This document shows positions 8,729 to 19,358 of a stretch of DNA of 64,000 nucleotides, piece by piece. A program made the translations under genes and the position numbers. Below the pieces are notes generated by a model. The model saw nothing but the letters and a program-made list of their open reading frames with translations, did no database searches and was not told the origin of the DNA. The DNA lies in NCBI GenBank assembly GCA_051294375.1, contig CM119270.1:16690824-16754823 (forward strand). The letters run 5' to 3'. The DNA is from Paraspadella gotoi (Eukaryota; Chaetognatha). Position 1 is the stretch's first letter, and each line of letters starts with the position of its first letter.

Positions 8729-11700
8729 CTGGGTTGGAAGAGGGGATCGACATACTGATAGACAGACAGAAAGATTCTGTCAGACAGACAGATTAACAAC
8801 CAGACTGAAAGAAAGACAGATAAATAGATAGAAAATTAAAAAACAGATAGACATAAAACAAACTTGAAAGAAAGACAGACAGTTATAGTGCCAGAAAGAT
8901 ATCAGCTCAACTCATTCTCAAACGTTTGATTAGCCGAGAGCTCCAATCAACAATCTGGCCTCCCAATCAGTCTTACCCCAACCTCACCCCAATCTCACCT
9001 CAACTCATTCTCAATCGTTCAATTGGGCTTGAGCTCGTGCTGTCCACCAAACAATCTGGCCCCCCACTCAGCCTTACCCCAACCTCACCCCAATTTCACC
9101 TCAACTCATTCTCAAACGTTCGATTGGGCTTGAGCTCGTAGTGCCCGCCCAACACTCCGCCCTCGCAATCGTCACAGTCGATGTTCCACAGCTTGAAGTA
9201 GAGCCATTCCTGCANNNNNNNNNNNNNNNNNNNNNNNNNNNNNNNNNNNNNNNNNNNNNNNNNNNNNNNNNNNNNNNNNNNNNNNNNNNNNNNNNNNNNN
9301 NNNNNNNNNNNNNNNNNNNNNNNNNNNNNNNNNNNNNNNNNNNNNNNNNNNNNNNNNNNNNNNNNNNNNNNNNNNNNNNNNNNNNNNNNNNNNNNNNNNN
9401 NNNNNNNNNNNNNNNNNNNNNNNNNNNNNNNNNNNNNNNNNNNNNNNNNNNNNNNNNNNNNNNNNNNNNNNNNNNNNNNNNNNNNNNNNNNNNNNNNNNN
9501 NNNNGAATTAGTAATGGATAGAAAGAGATAGAATAGTAGATAGAAGATAGATAGGTAGTAGATAGAATAGAATAAGAGATAGAAAGAGAGAACAGAAAGA
9601 AAATGAAACAAATATGAGCTCAAAGAATAACAAACAAAACAAAATTAAAAATAATATATAAGCTTGCAGGGACCTGCTATGTCATTATCTTGTAAGAGAG
9701 AAGGAGGCCTTAAACCACCAAAGCTGGTCCAAAGTTAGAAGCAAGATAGCTTAGTTATTAAATGAATGGATAATTTTTATATTGGTTGTACCAAATTTCC
9801 TACATCAAATCAATCAATCACCTCTTACCTCTGCCACCTCCTCTCCCATGCCGCATACCTTATCGGACAACTGCTGCTGCTTGAGCGCGTTGAAGAGATT
9901 CCCGTAGTCCAACTCCCCCAGCGTCATGACGATGGTCTTCATGACGGCGTCGATGGGTTCGTCGAAGGCGCGGACGAACTCGTTGCCCCGCAGCATCGCG
10001 TGGAAGGTGAAGGCGAAGCTGACGAAGAACGGGACGAGGATGATGATGATCTTGGAAAAGGTCTTCAAGACGTGGACGAACATGGAGACGAAGACGCCGA
10101 CGTAGGAAAAGTCGCGGAGCTTCATCGTTACCTGGGTTGGGGAGTGAATGATTGATTTNNNNNNNNNNNNNNNNNNNNNNNNNAGATCGACGTGGGGGTG
10201 AACATGTTGATTTGGATTATTGGACTTTGATTGGTTGATTCCGGCTTTTACTTCATATACTCTATTACATTTGATACTCGCGATAGCATAGAAATGTCTG
10301 CAATATGCGACCAGTTGTTACTGTTCTATTTGATTGGATCTTGATCTCATCTAACCTTGCATTCATTCTATTAGTTATTCAGCTCACTCAATTCCTTCTG
10401 TTGCTTTATTTTTCATTTTGACTCTGTTGTTTTATTCTTGCTTTATTTCTCAAGACGAGCAGCGATGATCTAATCCAAACATTTAATTTACCGTTGATAC
10501 CCATCACGCAATGCAACTATACGGCACCAGACACTGATCTGTACCCAGTGCCGGTTACTGACCAAGGGCACATGATCATATATTATCCGAACAAAACTTC
10601 CATGTGCTGTGAAAAGGGAGCCGCTGGGATGCAAAGGAAGCTCGGAAACCAAGACAGTCGACACAGGTTCGGAAAATTTTAATATATATTAACGCCTCGT
10701 TAAAGTTTGTAATTTATTTGTCGATTAGATTACCCTAAGGTCCAGGTAACCTGGTAACATGACATCATGCCACATACATCGGATAAATTATTGGTATTCA
10801 GTTCAGCATCACTCTAACTTTCATCTATATTTCATTCCAGAAAGTTCATTCTAAGTCTGTCTCTACGGCATTTAATACACTTTTGCTCTACTTGTTGTAA
10901 TGAATTTTATACTCTGATGGCCGTACGAACCTATACAGCCCGAATACTTCGAAACACCCTCGGTTAACAACACGTGGACGGCCAACCTCGTGACGACCGA
11001 ATGTGATCAGACGCCAACGGCGGAACCAACGCTGGGAAGCGTGCTGGCCACTGGGCAGCAGCTTATCGACTATGGAGAGCGCGGGCACTCGGGCCAAAGG
11101 CCTCCATGAAGTCCGGCCCGTCAGTGCTACGAGCCAATTGGTCGCGAACGCGGGCCAAACTGGTCGGAGCAGGGCTGGAAAGTTGCCGCCGATCGCGTAG
11201 AGGCTCGAGGCGAAAGAGTAGTTGTAGATACAGGTTTCGACGGAAGAGCCAACCATCCACTAGGGTGAGTGATCATGAGCGCTTAGGGAATCCGCCGCCA
11301 GGTTGAGCAGTAGCTCAGAAAGGGTTGCGAGAGGCGGAAGTCCACTTGCGATTTAGCGAGTGAGAGTCGTATGACCGAGTAGGATTGCCGCCTTGCAACA
11401 GCTCGTCGGCGCTAGTTCCAGGGTCGACGAGATGAGCTTGGAGTGGATCCCGTCTTCTTGCCAACCTACGCGGGGTTTCTCTGGGCCGCATTGGGACATG
11501 TCCCTGAGACTTTGCGAGACGACTTACCATATGATAGCTTAATATTTACTTAGTTCGATAATTACTAGATTTGTGTAATATGATTGCACTGTAACTTTGT
11601 TGTCATTTCGGAATTAAATGTATTTTCGGTAAAATACATGCTCGACCTTATGCTGAGGCTATCAGTATACGATTTACCCACTCTTATACCTCAATCTACT

Positions 11701-14700
11701 GCCACTACTAGAGGAGTCGGATTCGATATGCACCTTATACTAATTAATTCGATATCTCTCAATGTGATGATATGCTCCATCCCTGTCTCGGGTATGATTC
11801 CTTATCTGAATCTGTAAGTTTTCCATTTTCATTCTGCGACAACCAAACGAACGCTTGTCCAAGCACGCGAAAGTATTCTGGCTCCTAACTGACAGATTCA
11901 TAACACATTTGTTTAAAAGAATTTTCATTCGCGATTCTGGCATTGGTGGAAAATTTGTATTCCCTGTGACATCAATACTTCTTAGTCTTTCAGTTTTATT
12001 TTACTACTTATAATCACAGGTTTGTTCTCTCCAGACGTTAAGCCCTAACTGGGCAGTCTGATCGTGTTGAACCAGCACGCTGCATATTACATTGGAATTT
12101 CACTGAACATTATCAAAGAGAAGACTAGCAAGGGTCTGAAAAGAATAACAAGCCCACACTGCGCGTAACAAAGTTAAAGCCGACAACAACTCGACGCTTG
12201 CCTTTCACTTCTTTCTTCTCCTCCCTCTCATCTTCTCTCCTTTCTGACAGTATATTCTATCTAACGTTGGTCCGCCATCAGACAAAATGAGTGTTACTAT
12301 CAAACATACGTTATGTGGTTAATGAGAGAAAACTAGTCAAACATAAAACAGGCGCTTAGAAACTCGTAGAAACGAAATTTCAGACCTGACGATCTGATCG
12401 GTCCATAAACAATGAAACGTTCTTTGGATTTAAAACAGTCGATTCAAACTCAGCGAAAAGTTTCTATAAATGAAAATCTTCCCCAGATCTGTACTAAGAT
12501 TTTAAATAAAATACATTATTTTCGACTGAATGGGACCTGTGAAGGATTAATACTCTCTTAAATCCTTTCTAATAATTCAGTTATGAAACATCCATTTCTG
12601 TAGATGTTCTGTAGAGTATTTCTGTACAGGAGATTCGACTGTTAGGTCTATCGTAGGTCTAGCTAATTAGACCAGTGATTCGATCATGAGACTCGAGCAA
12701 TCCACATCAACGCGACGGACCGGTGTAGACGACGCGAATAGTTCTGCAGTTCTCTTCTCTCTCTTTCTCCTCCCCTCATCATCTTCTCACGGGACTTCGG
12801 CGGTCGCGGTTCAAGTTGTAGGTCCCAGTCCATTTGCGTCCTGTGGGTCTTCGAGATCTTTGCTGCTCTCCATTTTTGAAAATTTATAACTACATTTTCG
12901 ATATAAGTATAGTCCCAATTGTCAATACTACAATTTTATTCTCTCCCCATTCCCTTTCCGTTTTGCGTAAGCACGTCAGGACCAGTAGGCTTAGCAGTTC
13001 CTTTTCACGTTAGAGACCAAGAGCTAGTTATTGATCTAGAAAATACGACAGTACAACAGACGGTGGCAATCAAATACAATTTTCGGCTCGCATTTAACAT
13101 AGTGCATCGGATCGGAGAGGTAAGGGCAGACTATAAATCCTGGCTGGATTGGAACGCATCCTTTCATCATTGGGCTGGTGCATTTGTCTCCTGGCTAATA
13201 GTTAGTGGCATTCTGCTACTCGGGGGGGAATACTCGAGTCGTCGATCCGGTTTGTTTGAGTTTTGAGCTTCTTGCGTAAGACATTAATTTTTTCACTTGA
13301 GCAGAACATAAAAAATTGTAAAGTTTTCAGGGAATATTACCTTTTTTTTCTTTTGTGAAGGTGTACGATGAAGTCCTTGTGGATGCGTGTTTGATACGGT
13401 GTCGTAAAAGTCATATCGTCCATATAAAGAGTTCCACAGTCGCATAATCGGAGCCTTTCCGGATATGCGTCCAACGCTCAATATGTCCCTGACACAAGGC
13501 GATCGTAGCAGAGTCCTTCTATCTTGACGCCGGGTCCATTTTTTTTATCTCGAGGGTTCTACGGGAAGTCGAGAGGAGATTGTTCTTGGTCTGTCAAAGT
13601 TGAATTCGTATTTTTTCGCTGACTCACTCAGGAATCCGGTCCCATGGAGCGGCATGATGACAAGATCCGGCCAAAGGACAATGAGTGTTTGACGTCGGCG
13701 ACTGATCGAGCGCTTGAGAAGTTGGCCGATTTGAACGTTGAGCTTTTGAAGGCAAGTCAACTTGGATTGGGCGACCGATGTTGCAATGTAGCGACGATGG
13801 ACGATGAAGCAGATGGCAAAGGGACTGATGGCGATACCATCGATGTAGTGATCAGCCGCACGCTAACTGAAGCAACCTTTTCCTGAAGACTTTTCGTATT
13901 TCTTGGCGTGATTACAGATTCTCTTCGAGGACAGAATAACCCCTACCTCCCTCATATTATGTCACAATCATCAAATCCTCCCTCAACCACCCTCANNNNN
14001 NNNNNNNNNNNNNNNNNNNNNNNNNNNNNNNNNNNNNNNNNNNNNNNNNNNNNNNNNNNNNNNNNNNNNNNNNNNNNNNNNNNNNNNNNNNNNNNNNNNN
14101 NNNNNNNNNNNNNNNNNNNNNNNNNNNNNNNNNNNNNNNNNNNNNNNNNNNNNNNNNNNNNNNNNNNNNNNNNNNNNNNNNNNNNNNTCGACTCCTGGCA
14201 GCACTTGCCGAAGACCAGCAGGGCCAGCTCGGGGAACTTGGTGATCAGCTGACGCATCGGGCTGCAGCTGCACCGGTCCGAGGTGTACATGGCCGATTGC
14301 CATTCGTCGTCCTNNNNNNNNNNTCGTACTTATAAAATAAATAAATAAATTATTTTTTTTTAGAATATATTTTAGTAATAAAAAAATCGTTGATTAAAAT
14401 AGTAAATCAAACCTTATAGCAAACTATCAATCGGAAAATCAAGCAATCAAATACTAATCATTTAATCAAAATGAATCGATTAACCAATTATTTAATCGTT
14501 ATTCCAATCAATCCTATTCAGAGACATTACTATATCAATTGATGAATGAATCAAATAGATAAATGAAAGAATGGATAAATGTCGAATTTCCCAACTCGCC
14601 TTAACAATGATCTCCACCACATCCCTGTGATTATTCTCTAAAGCGAGAACGAGGCAATTCCTTCCTTGAGCGTCTCTCTCTTTAAAGATCTCTTTGTCTT

Positions 14701-17218
14701 TGCGCATCTTGACTGTGGAGAGGAGAATCTCCACGATGTGGTCGTGTCCGGACTCGCAGGCTAAGAAGAGGGCTTTGGTGGGGACTGGAAACGATTGTGG
14801 ATTGAGGTAAATATTAATGTAGGAAAGATACCGTTCGAATCTCCCTCGCGCTAACCCCAACATTCTAAAATAAGTCTCTTCATTGATAAATGTAACGTTG
14901 AAGTAGCATTTGGAAAACAAATGAGCAGAAAACTTAAGTAAATGACCTTCTTTAGTGACATTTTGTACGCTTTTAGTTTTANNNNNNNNNNNNNNNNNNN
15001 NNNNNNNNNNNNNNNNNNNNNNNNNNNNNNNNNNNNNNNNNNNNNNNNNNNNNNNNNNNNNNNNNNNNNNNNNNNNNNNNNNNNNNNNNNNNNNNNNNNN
15101 NNNNNNNNNNNNNNNNNNNNNNNNNNNNNNNNNNNNNNNNNNNNNNNNNNNNNNNNNNNNNNNNNNNNNNNNNNNNNNNNNNNNNNNNNNNNNNNNNNNN
15201 NNNNNNNNNNNNNNNNNNNNNNNNNNNNNNNNNNNNNNNNNNNNNNNNNNNNNNNNNNNNNNNNNNNNNNNNNNNNNNNNNNNNNNNNNNNNNNNNNNNN
15301 NNNNNNNNNNNNNNNNNNNNNNNNNNNNCCGGAAGTAACTTGCAGGTGGCGCGCGAGTCGAGGACGTAACACTTTTGCGCCAAAAAGAAACCGACGACGC
15401 CGACTTGGTCGTAAAAGGCCGCGGTGTGGAACGGAGTGTCGCCGGCGTCGTTTACCACTTCCATCAGGCTANNNNNNNNNNNNNNNNNNNNNNNNNNNNN
15501 NNNNNTAAAAGGCCGCGGTGTGGAATGGAGTGTCGCCGGCGTCGTTCACCACTTCCATCAGGCTGAGCGGGGTGAGTTTAGGTAAGGTTAAGATATGAGN
15601 NNNNNNNNNTATCATGCCTTTCGCATCTTTTCTCCTCCAAACCTCTTCTCCCGATCCACGAGGCGTTTGACGATGTCCAGGCGACCGTTCCACGCGGCCC
15701 AGTGGAGAGGGGTGTGCCCGTCCAACTTCTTGGTCCACCCGTCGGCGCCGGAGTCAAGCAGCAGCTGCAGCATCTCGGGCGAACCCTCTGCAGCGGCGAA
15801 GTGCAGGGAGGTGCAGCCGAAGTTGTTCTGGTGATTGACCAGCTCGGGCAAAACGGCGACGTCGGCGTGGTTCAACACCTTCTTCAAGACTCCGTAGCAT
15901 CTGGGAAAGCGGAGGAAGATATTTATAATAAATAATATATTATTTACAATAATTTTCAAGTGAAAGGGCACATGACTTTTTATGAAATTGGTACAACCAA
16001 TATAAAAATTATCCATTCATTTAATAAATAAGCTATCTTGCCCCTGACTTTGGACAGGCTTTGGTGGTTTAAGTCCTCCATCATGTTATTTACAATATGA
16101 TTTACCATTTACTCGATACAAAATAATTTAGTATTCAATTGACTCGCGACTACAACTTAACTGAAATGCATCAATTCATTGTTTAAAATAATCAATATGG
16201 AAGGCCATCAGAAGAGTTACATTCTAATTTGCTTCCGTATCTATGACAACGTGAAGGTATTAACCAGTCACAAATCAGCCATCAGACTTTTGTTTCTGAT
16301 TATACAAAAAATTGATAATTCTATAGAAATTCCATAACAAAAAAATTCGACAATAGAGATTAATCTCTTCAATATGCAAATAAGATTAAAACATTTTTAA
16401 ATCAACTTTGTCACCTGGCAACGGCACCGATCATCAAGACGCTGTTTCCAATATCGTCTTGTGACGCTATATTGGAGCCGGCCGCCAATAACGCCTTCAC
16501 CACCGCGGGTCGACTGTGGGCCACCGCTACGCTGAGTGGCGTGTCGCCACATCTGTCCCGAACCTAACGAACATAATAACTAACGGTTCCTTTTTAAATC
16601 AAATGATTAAATTAAAAGGTTATTAGCCTACTTTAGTTCATACTATAATCTCATCTTAAATACTTATCCCGCTCTGGAGTAATCCCAAACCCTTCAGCAC
16701 CTTGACCAATGGTCATCGTGCCAAGTGCTCACCTCCAACTGATTCGGGCATTCCCTGATCAATCTCTTCGTCAACTCGAGATTCCCGACTTCGGCCGCCA
16801 CGTGAAAGATCGTGGATCGATCCGGTCCGAAGGTCTTGGCGCAGACGTCGGGGGCGAGGCTGTCGAGGAGAGCCGTGTGATCCTCCGAGGATTGTGACTT
16901 GGCCAGACGGAGGATCTTCCTGTGCTCCTCCCTCTTATCGTCATCCTTTGACATCGCGACGCCGCACGTCAAGTCTATTGGACCGGTTGGCGGCGTCGGA
17001 CTCGGCGTCACGCTCACCAGCGAGGATTTCGTGCTGGAGCTGGAGAGGCTGTGGACTCCGGAGAAGACTCGACCGCCGCCGCTGGAATCGACGCCGCCGT
17101 CGCCGTAGTGAACGTCGCTGCAGCTGCTCCGCCGCGGCCGTAGGCGACGTCCGCCGCGGACGCAGCGGAAGACGTGGAAGGCGACGCTGACGACGAAGAG
17201 AACGGCGACGGCGATGGN
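8534..17218 (-). CDS. TRPA-family ankyrin-repeat cation channel, gene B (partial)
   Basis: Nine coding pieces on the minus strand parallel gene A: hydrophobic N-terminus, ankyrin repeats, pore exon and C-terminal tail. Protein similarity to A is high through the ankyrin repeats and the pore. Missing pieces: the S1-S4 exon and the WQWQIG segment, expected between 14.19 and 10.13 kb, and the S6 exon, expected in the N run 9,215-9,504. The gene lies upstream of A in the same orientation, as expected for a tandem duplication. The channel role is inferred from the family. The stretch 10,184-13,980 inside it shows no channel exon and may be a misplaced contig. Confidence 0.82.
8755..8890 (+). repeat. 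GACA/GATA-type simple repeat in gene B intron
   Basis: Degenerate GATAGACAGACAGAAAGA units repeated over about 130 bp directly upstream of the acceptor of the C-terminal exon. Confidence 0.8.
8908..9140 (-). repeat. Tandem repeat (~93-101 bp) copied from the 3' end of an exon
   Basis: Three units begin at 8,908, 9,001 and 9,102 (plus-strand CAACTCATTCTCAA). The rightmost is the true exon end (GHYELKPNRTFENEL) plus donor. The two others lie in the intron and repeat the exon end, the GAGTTGAG|GTGA donor context and the following G-rich intron sequence. Confidence 0.8.
9100..9214 (-). CDS. Gene B exon: post-S6 cytoplasmic segment
   Basis: The translation is QEWLYFKLWNIDCDDCEGGV then GGHYELKPNRTFENEL, ending at GAG|GTGAAA (9,100/9,099) in phase 2, which fits the acceptor at 8,729. 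The 5' side is lost in the N run that starts at 9,215. It has the Trp/aromatic and acidic composition of post-S6 segments, but I assign it to the channel mainly by position and phase. Confidence 0.7.
9505..9625 (+). repeat. GATAGA-rich simple repeat
   Basis: Degenerate TAGATAGAA/GATAGATAGG units just right of the N run, in a gene B intron. Confidence 0.75.
9645..9800 (-). repeat. Dispersed ~200-bp repeat, inverted copy 3
   Basis: Minus-strand copy of the unit at 877-1,090: GCTTGCAGG, then CCTGCTATGTCATTATCTTG, GATAGCTTAGTTATTAAATG and ATTGGTTGTACCAAAT. It sits in the intron just 3' of gene B's pore exon. Confidence 0.7.
9859..10131 (-). CDS. Gene B exon: S5, pore helix and filter
   Basis: The acceptor ccaacccag ends at 10,132 and the donor AAG|GTATGC is at 9,859/9,858; both are phase 0. 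The translation reads VTMKLRDFSYVGVFVSMFVH, then S5 KIIIILVPFFVSFAFTF and pore MKTIVMTLGELDYGNLFNAL. It is close to gene A's pore exon but starts at an intron in the middle of the region that is uninterrupted there. The filter stretch GELDYG is intact. Confidence 0.9.
12919..13266 (+). CDS. Unrecognised open frame with one hydrophobic segment
   Basis: An open frame of about 115 codons. The part after residue 20 (GPVGLAVPFHVRDQELVIDL ... KSWLDWNASFHHWAGAFVSW) has normal composition and ends with a hydrophobic run (AGAFVSWLIVSGILLLGG). The arrangement WxxxF..W before a hydrophobic helix is vaguely like TM1 of ionotropic receptors, but I cannot support that. Start, splice sites and reality are all uncertain. 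Confidence 0.2.
   Translation: MSILQFYSLPIPFPFCVSTSGPVGLAVPFHVRDQELVIDLENTTVQQTVAIKYNFRLAFNIVHRIGEVRADYKSWLDWNASFHHWAGAFVSWLIVSGILLLGGEYSSRRSGLFEF
13545..13880 (-). CDS. Unrecognised open frame with one hydrophobic segment
   Basis: The minus strand is open from about 13,880 with YIDGIAISPFAICFIVHRRY as a possible membrane segment, then KLTCLQKLNVQIGQLLKR and PDLVIMPLHGTGFLSESAKK. The mixed composition is not low-complexity. The arrangement is loosely chemoreceptor-like, but no diagnostic motif is visible. An upstream stop in the same frame could be an error. Confidence 0.2.
14188..14313 (-). CDS. Gene B exon: C-terminal end of ankyrin domain
   Basis: DEWQSAMYTSDRCSCSPMRQ then LITKFPELALLVFGKCCQES, paralogous to gene A 5,763-5,892. 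Both ends run into N runs (to 14,187, and 14,314-14,323), so the splice sites are not seen. Confidence 0.85.
14600..14784 (-). CDS. Gene B exon: ankyrin repeats (ALFLACESGH / LENNHRDVV)
   Basis: The acceptor gtttccag ends at 14,785. The translation holds PTKALFLACESGHDHIVEIL, then KEIFKERDAQGRNCLVLALE and NNHRDVVEIIVK. The last repeat matches gene A's LENNHHDVVELLVK. At the homologous exon end, A has AAG|GTATCT, whereas B has AAG|GCGAGT with no nearby GT. This suggests a GC-AG intron. Confidence 0.82.
15329..15471 (-). CDS. Gene B exon: ankyrin repeat (DAGDTPFHTAAFYDQ), left of gap
   Basis: LMEVVNDAGDTPFHTAAFYD then QVGVVGFFLAQKCYVLDSRA. This is an ankyrin repeat with a TPFHTAA core. It runs into the N run below 15,329. 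Its first 60 bp are repeated on the other side of the 34-N gap (15,506-15,562), so the two pieces are probably the same exon assembled twice. Confidence 0.82.
15506..15562 (-). CDS. Gene B exon start: duplicate of the same ankyrin exon
   Basis: The acceptor ccgctcag ends at 15,563. LMEVVNDAGDTPFHTAAFY is nearly identical, at two base differences, to the end of 15,411-15,471. This copy supplies the splice acceptor that the other lacks. It is probably an unresolved overlap of contig ends rather than two exons. Confidence 0.75.
15610..15900 (-). CDS. Gene B exon: ankyrin repeats (NNFGCTSLHFAAAEGSPEM)
   Basis: The acceptor ctttcccag ends at 15,901. With AG from the previous exon it gives R-CYGVLKKVLNHADVAVLPEL, then VNHQNNFGCTSLHFAAAEGS and HTPLHWAAWNGRLDIVKRLV. 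This is the same order as in gene A, where the region has no intron. The exon runs to a 10-N gap (15,600-15,609). Confidence 0.88.
15985..16085 (+). repeat. Dispersed repeat, copy 4
   Basis: ATGAAATTGGTACAACCAAT, then TATCTTGCCCCTGACTTTGG and ACAGGC, lying in a gene B intron. It is a 5' portion like the copy at 1,219. Confidence 0.75.
16415..16563 (-). CDS. Gene B exon: ankyrin repeat (TPLSVAVAHSRPAVV)
   Basis: The acceptor gttcgttag ends at 16,564 and the donor CCAG|GTGACA is at 16,415/16,414, phase 2. The translation is VRDRCGDTPLSVAVAHSRPA, then VVKALLAAGSNIASQDDIGN and SVLMIGAVA. It matches TPLGTAVGHSRIEVATFLLD of gene A. Confidence 0.88.
16733..17218 (-). CDS. Gene B N-terminal exon with hydrophobic segment and first ankyrin repeat
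   Basis: The frame enters from the N run at 17,218 with the hydrophobic stretch IAVAVLFVVSVAFHVFRCV, followed by a basic patch (RGGRRLRPRRSSC) and a Ser/Gly-rich linker. SVTPSPTPPTGPIDL matches SVAPSPPPTKAVDL of gene A. SKDDDKREEHRKILRLAKSQ and STIFHVAAEVGNLELTKRLI then begin the ankyrin domain. The donor GAG|GTGAGC is at 16,733/16,732, phase 0. The initiator Met is presumably inside the gap. The intron that A has before YNEALRIF is absent. Confidence 0.8.
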
Positions 17219-17499
17219 NNNNNNNNNNNNNNNNNNNNNNNNNNNNNNNNNNNNNNNNNNNNNNNNNNNNNNNNNNNNNNNNNNNNNNNNNNNNNNNNNN
17301 NNNNNNNNNNNNNNNNNNNNNNNNNNNNNNNNNNNNNNNNNNNNNNNNNNNNNNNNNNNNNNNNNNNNNNNNNNNNNNNNNNNNNNNNNNNNNNNNNNNN
17401 NNNNNNNNNNNNNNNNNNNNNNNNNNNNNNNNNNNNNNNNNNNNNNNNNNNNNNNNNNNNNNNNNNNNNNNNNNNNTTTTTGCTTTGTGTTTGAAATGC

Positions 17500-17992
17500 T
17501 ACATTACTGGATTTTTTTGAAGAACGATAAAACTGATTTTGATAAAAATGAAGCATTGGATATAATATGAATTGAGAAAACATTATGTCATTAGTAAAAT
17601 ATTATTCTTAATAATAATGTTAATAATAATATTTTAAGTATGACATTAAAAACGATAACGACTTAAAGCCTTAAAAAGCTAATTTTTCAGTCGGGAATTG
17701 AAATCTNNNNNNNNNNNNNNNNNNNNNNNNNNNNNNNNNNNNNNNNNNNNNNNNNNNNNNNNNNNNNNNNNNNNNNNNNNNNNNNNNNNNNNNNNNNNNN
17801 NNNNNNNNNNNNNNNNNNNNNNNNNNNNNNNNNNNNNNNNNNNNNNNNNNNNNNNNNNNNNNNNNNNNNNNNNNNNNNTGTCGATACTTGCGTTGTAATT
17901 GATATTGTTGTACAATGTACATAGTTTCAAAATAATATAAATAATTTGAGGTTGCTTAAAGGATGANNNNNNNNNNNNNNNNNNNNNNNNNA

Positions 17993-18024
<32 letters not shown>

Positions 18025-19290
18025 GAGAAAATAGAGGCCTGTCCCTTTTAAAAAACCAAAAACCTTAAACTAGAAAAGAGTAAAAGAAATTTCCCGAAGG
18101 TTGGAAAAAAAAAAAGTAAATCTGAACTTAAAAAATTAATTTTGGTCACGTCTTCCTTTCGTCAACGCGAATCGGGTTGGAGGAAAACCGAAGAAAAATT
18201 CATTACCAAGTTTTAGTTAATATTTTTTAAAAATCCAAATTATAAAAACCATGTATGTCGCCCTCGGAGTTTTTCTGCTTCGTTAGAAAATGAGAGAAAA
18301 AAAATGAAATAATTGTATTCAAATCGTAAATGATGAGAATTCGTTTTTTTTTTCTTTCATCTTCGTCTTCTTCTTCGTCTTCGTCGTCGTCGTCGTCGTC
18401 TTCATCTTCGTCGTCGTCGTCGTCGTTGTCGTCCTCATCGATCGAAAATCCTTTTAATCGAAACCCAAATAATAAAAAAAATTAATGAGTTTCGCACGAA
18501 ATTTAATATTTGGATCGAAAGTGCGGAATTCCGTCATGAGAGGCCAAGAGTTCCGAAAGTTGTTGTTGTTGTTGTTGTTGTTGTCGTTCTTCTTTTAGCT
18601 TTTCATTTAAAAATTAGAAAAAGTCATCCTCGTATCTCAATCTCGCAATATCCATAACTCTCTGTCTCTTTCTGACTCTCTCTCTCTCTCCAACTTTCTT
18701 TTTCTCCGTCTAGCAAACGTCGGAAAACGAAAATGGCTTCTCTTCTGAATAACGAGAAAAATGACAAAAAGACAAAAGAAAAGAGGAAAGCAATTTTTAA
18801 CCAAAATCTGAAAATTAAACAAATAATAGTTTTTATATTTTTACCTACTTATGAAGAATTTTTTAAAATGGGATATATACTTTCTTATTCAACTTTTTGT
18901 AGAAGTTCAAATCCGGTTTTTTAAAATTTTAAATTTTTATTTTTTCACTTTAGTTATTTTTTTATTATTTATTAGTAAATATAGCTAAAAAACTATTTAA
19001 TAAATATTAAAATTTGTAAATAAACTTCCAAATTTATTTATTATGGGTCTTTATTTTGATTTATGGGAAGTTCAATATGGCTTTTATAATCTATAGATTT
19101 GAGTTTTCTTATACTTACAATGTTTTGCTCCATTTTAATGACCTTTATTATGCTCGCAAAATCGCCATTTCCGACAATGAAGATGAGACCTATACAAAAA
19201 ATGGTTATCATCAATCGAATTCTACAGGACTATTACACTAAAATAGCTAATGTACCTCACTTGATTTTCTATTTCGTTATTTTTCAACGC
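17500..19290. other. AT-rich stretch with gaps and simple repeats; no gene seen
   Basis: Includes an N run (17,707-17,878), a 25-N gap at 17,967-17,991 followed by a poly-A tract, a TCG-rich tract at 18,358-18,430 and a GTT run at 18,560-18,582. The open frames here are AT-rich and unconvincing. Confidence 0.5.
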
Positions 19291-19327
19291 CCTAGTGTGT
19301 GATCTGTGTGTGTCGCTAATGATCAGT

Positions 19328-19358
<31 letters not shown>

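Larger units (their letters stand above)
10184..13980. other. Unassigned stretch inside gene B, between a 25-N gap and a longer N run
   Basis: Gene B's S1-S4 exon should be here but I cannot find it in any frame. Short open frames exist (10,494-10,682 +; 10,888-11,256 -; 12,919-13,266 +; 13,545-13,880 -). None resembles TRPA, and none has convincing splice context. The piece may be a misplaced contig, or highly corrupted sequence like 3,705-5,737. Confidence 0.5.

Noticed and set aside
9766-10155. 129-codon plus-strand open frame with an acidic tail
   Set aside because: Antisense of gene B's pore exon, where the minus-strand protein matches the TRPA pore clearly.
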